Assembly: GCA_026985515.1 (NCBI GenBank)
Contig: JALSQH010000160.1
Coordinates: 1 to 7,183, forward strand
DNA length: 7,183 bases
Reading direction: 5' to 3'
From: a bacterium
Lineage (GTDB): Bacteria; JALSQH01
In this document: positions 6,521 through 7,183 of the stretch, one piece after another
Layout of the letters: the number at the start of each line of letters is the position of its first letter
How positions within the stretch are numbered: the first letter of the stretch is position 1
Notes under the pieces: generated by a model
Told to the model about the DNA's origin: nothing
Seen by the model: only the letters and a program-made list of their open reading frames with translations
Databases searched by the model: none
Program-made: the position numbers and the translations under genes

Positions 6521-6523
6521 AAA

Positions 6524-7084
6524 TTAACCTATCCTCTCCACATATTCTCCTGTTCTTGTATCAATTTTAATAATGTCACCCTCATTGATAAAAAGTGGAA
6601 CATTAACCACCAGCCCTGTCTCAAGTTTCGCTGGCTTGGAACCTCCAGATACAGTGTCACCCCTTACCCCAGGTTCAGTTTCAACAACTTTGAGTTCAAC
6701 AAAATTGGGCAGTTCTATATCAATGGCATTTCCCCTGTAAAATAAGATTTTCACCTGTATGCCCTCCTGGAGATATCCAGCCTTTTCCCCAAGATTTGCA
6801 GCTGGAATGGAAAACTGATCGTATGTCTCAACATCCATGAACCAGTAACCTTCTCCATCAGAGTAGAGATACTGGGCCTCTCTCTCTTCAAGATCAGGTT
6901 TTGGAAACTTATCCCCCGATCTGAAGTTGATGTCAAGAACATTTCCGGTCAGAAGATTTTTCATCCGGGTTTTTACAAAGGCGGCACCTTTACCCGGTTT
7001 TACATGCTGAAAATCAATAATCTCGTACGGCTCACCCTTGTACTCAATTTTCAGTCCTCTTCTGAAATCTGTCGTGCTGTACAT
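6524..7084 (-). CDS. efp: Translation elongation factor P
   Basis: EF-P binds between the P and E sites of the ribosome and relieves stalling at consecutive prolines. The 186-residue product is full length for the family (about 185-190). The N-terminal KOW-like domain carries the loop [11 protein letters not shown], whose Lys32 corresponds to E. coli Lys34, the residue modified by beta-lysylation in that species. Because it is Lys and not Arg, the EarP-rhamnose type is excluded; whether it is modified here cannot be told. The middle and C-terminal OB domains follow, with the signature [12 protein letters not shown], then [17 protein letters not shown] and [11 protein letters not shown], all canonical. 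The start ATG is preceded by GAGGTG (7100-7095), ten bases upstream. It is the first gene of the leftward block and has a strong predicted promoter just upstream. Confidence 0.98.
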   Translation of the reverse strand: MYSTTDFRRGLKIEYKGEPYEIIDFQHVKPGKGAAFVKTRMKNLLTGNVLDINFRSGDKFPKPDLEEREAQYLYSDGEGYWFMDVETYDQFSIPAANLGEKAGYLQEGIQVKILFYRGNAIDIELPNFVELKVVETEPGVRGDTVSGGSKPAKLETGLVVNVPLFINEGDIIKIDTRTGEYVERIG

Positions 7085-7125
7085 TTAGACACCCCACCTC
7101 TTTTAGTTTTCAATACCACATTTTA

Positions 7126-7154
7126 ATTTTAGCACAGGCACCTTTATTTATCAA
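7126..7154 (-). promoter_or_regulatory. Predicted sigma-70-type promoter for the efp operon
   Basis: On the coding strand, TTGATA (7154-7149) and TAAAAT (7131-7126) are separated by exactly 17 bp. A TGTGC just upstream of the -10 resembles an extended -10. Transcription would start near 7119, giving a leader of about 35 nt with the efp ribosome-binding site. The rest of the region up to the window edge (7155-7183) is AT-rich with nothing I can assign. Confidence 0.7.
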
Positions 7155-7183
7155 TTGTGGTTAATTTTCTGTAACCCGAAGAG

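Overview
The window reads as chromosomal DNA from a bacterium. It carries elongation factor P, Shine-Dalgarno sites ahead of most genes, and two -35/-10 promoters close to the sigma-70 consensus. Arginine is mostly AGA/AGG, AUA is used for isoleucine, and the proteins are rich in Lys and Glu, which together suggest a thermophile or near-thermophile. The Thi4 enzyme is the His-type (sulfide-dependent) form, which fits an anaerobic, sulfide-rich lifestyle. I cannot assign a phylum from the sequence. There are no RNA genes, insertion sequences, CRISPR arrays or phage signs.

Layout. Bases 1-492 (+) hold the C-terminal half of a branched-chain aminotransferase (ilvE), cut by the window edge. A short gap (493-550) contains a promoter for thi4 (551-1342, +), a thiazole-forming enzyme of thiamine synthesis. 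Only 2 bp separate thi4 from the end of a leftward block of four genes. In transcription order these are efp (7084-6524), a 760-residue TPR protein (6509-4227), a divergent ExeA/GspA-like P-loop protein with a roughly 320-residue Glu-rich tail (4213-2546), and a thiolase (2504-1345). A good promoter lies before efp at 7154-7126. The efp-TPR gap is 14 bp. The TPR-ATPase gap is 13 bp, with the ribosome site overlapping the upstream stop codon. The ATPase-thiolase gap is 41 bp. The four genes therefore probably form one operon.

The thiolase is split by a frameshift that a 5-bp tandem duplication (2181-2190) explains exactly. Removing one copy restores a 384-residue thiolase with all catalytic residues. 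The allele shown is either a real, possibly reversible mutation or a sequencing or assembly error.

The least explained part is the TPR-ATPase pair. The ATPase keeps a good Walker A motif but lacks the usual Walker B glutamate and the sensor-2 arginine. It also lacks any membrane or peptidoglycan-binding part, and instead has an acidic, presumably disordered tail with six spaced copies of a short amphipathic motif (roughly hydrophobic-D/E-x-L-L-x-E-L). The TPR protein has four TPR regions separated by its own acidic linkers. I infer, without proof, that the two work together as a cytoplasmic scaffold and nucleotide-binding switch. Known relatives of the ATPase domain act in type II secretion and type IV pilus-like machinery.
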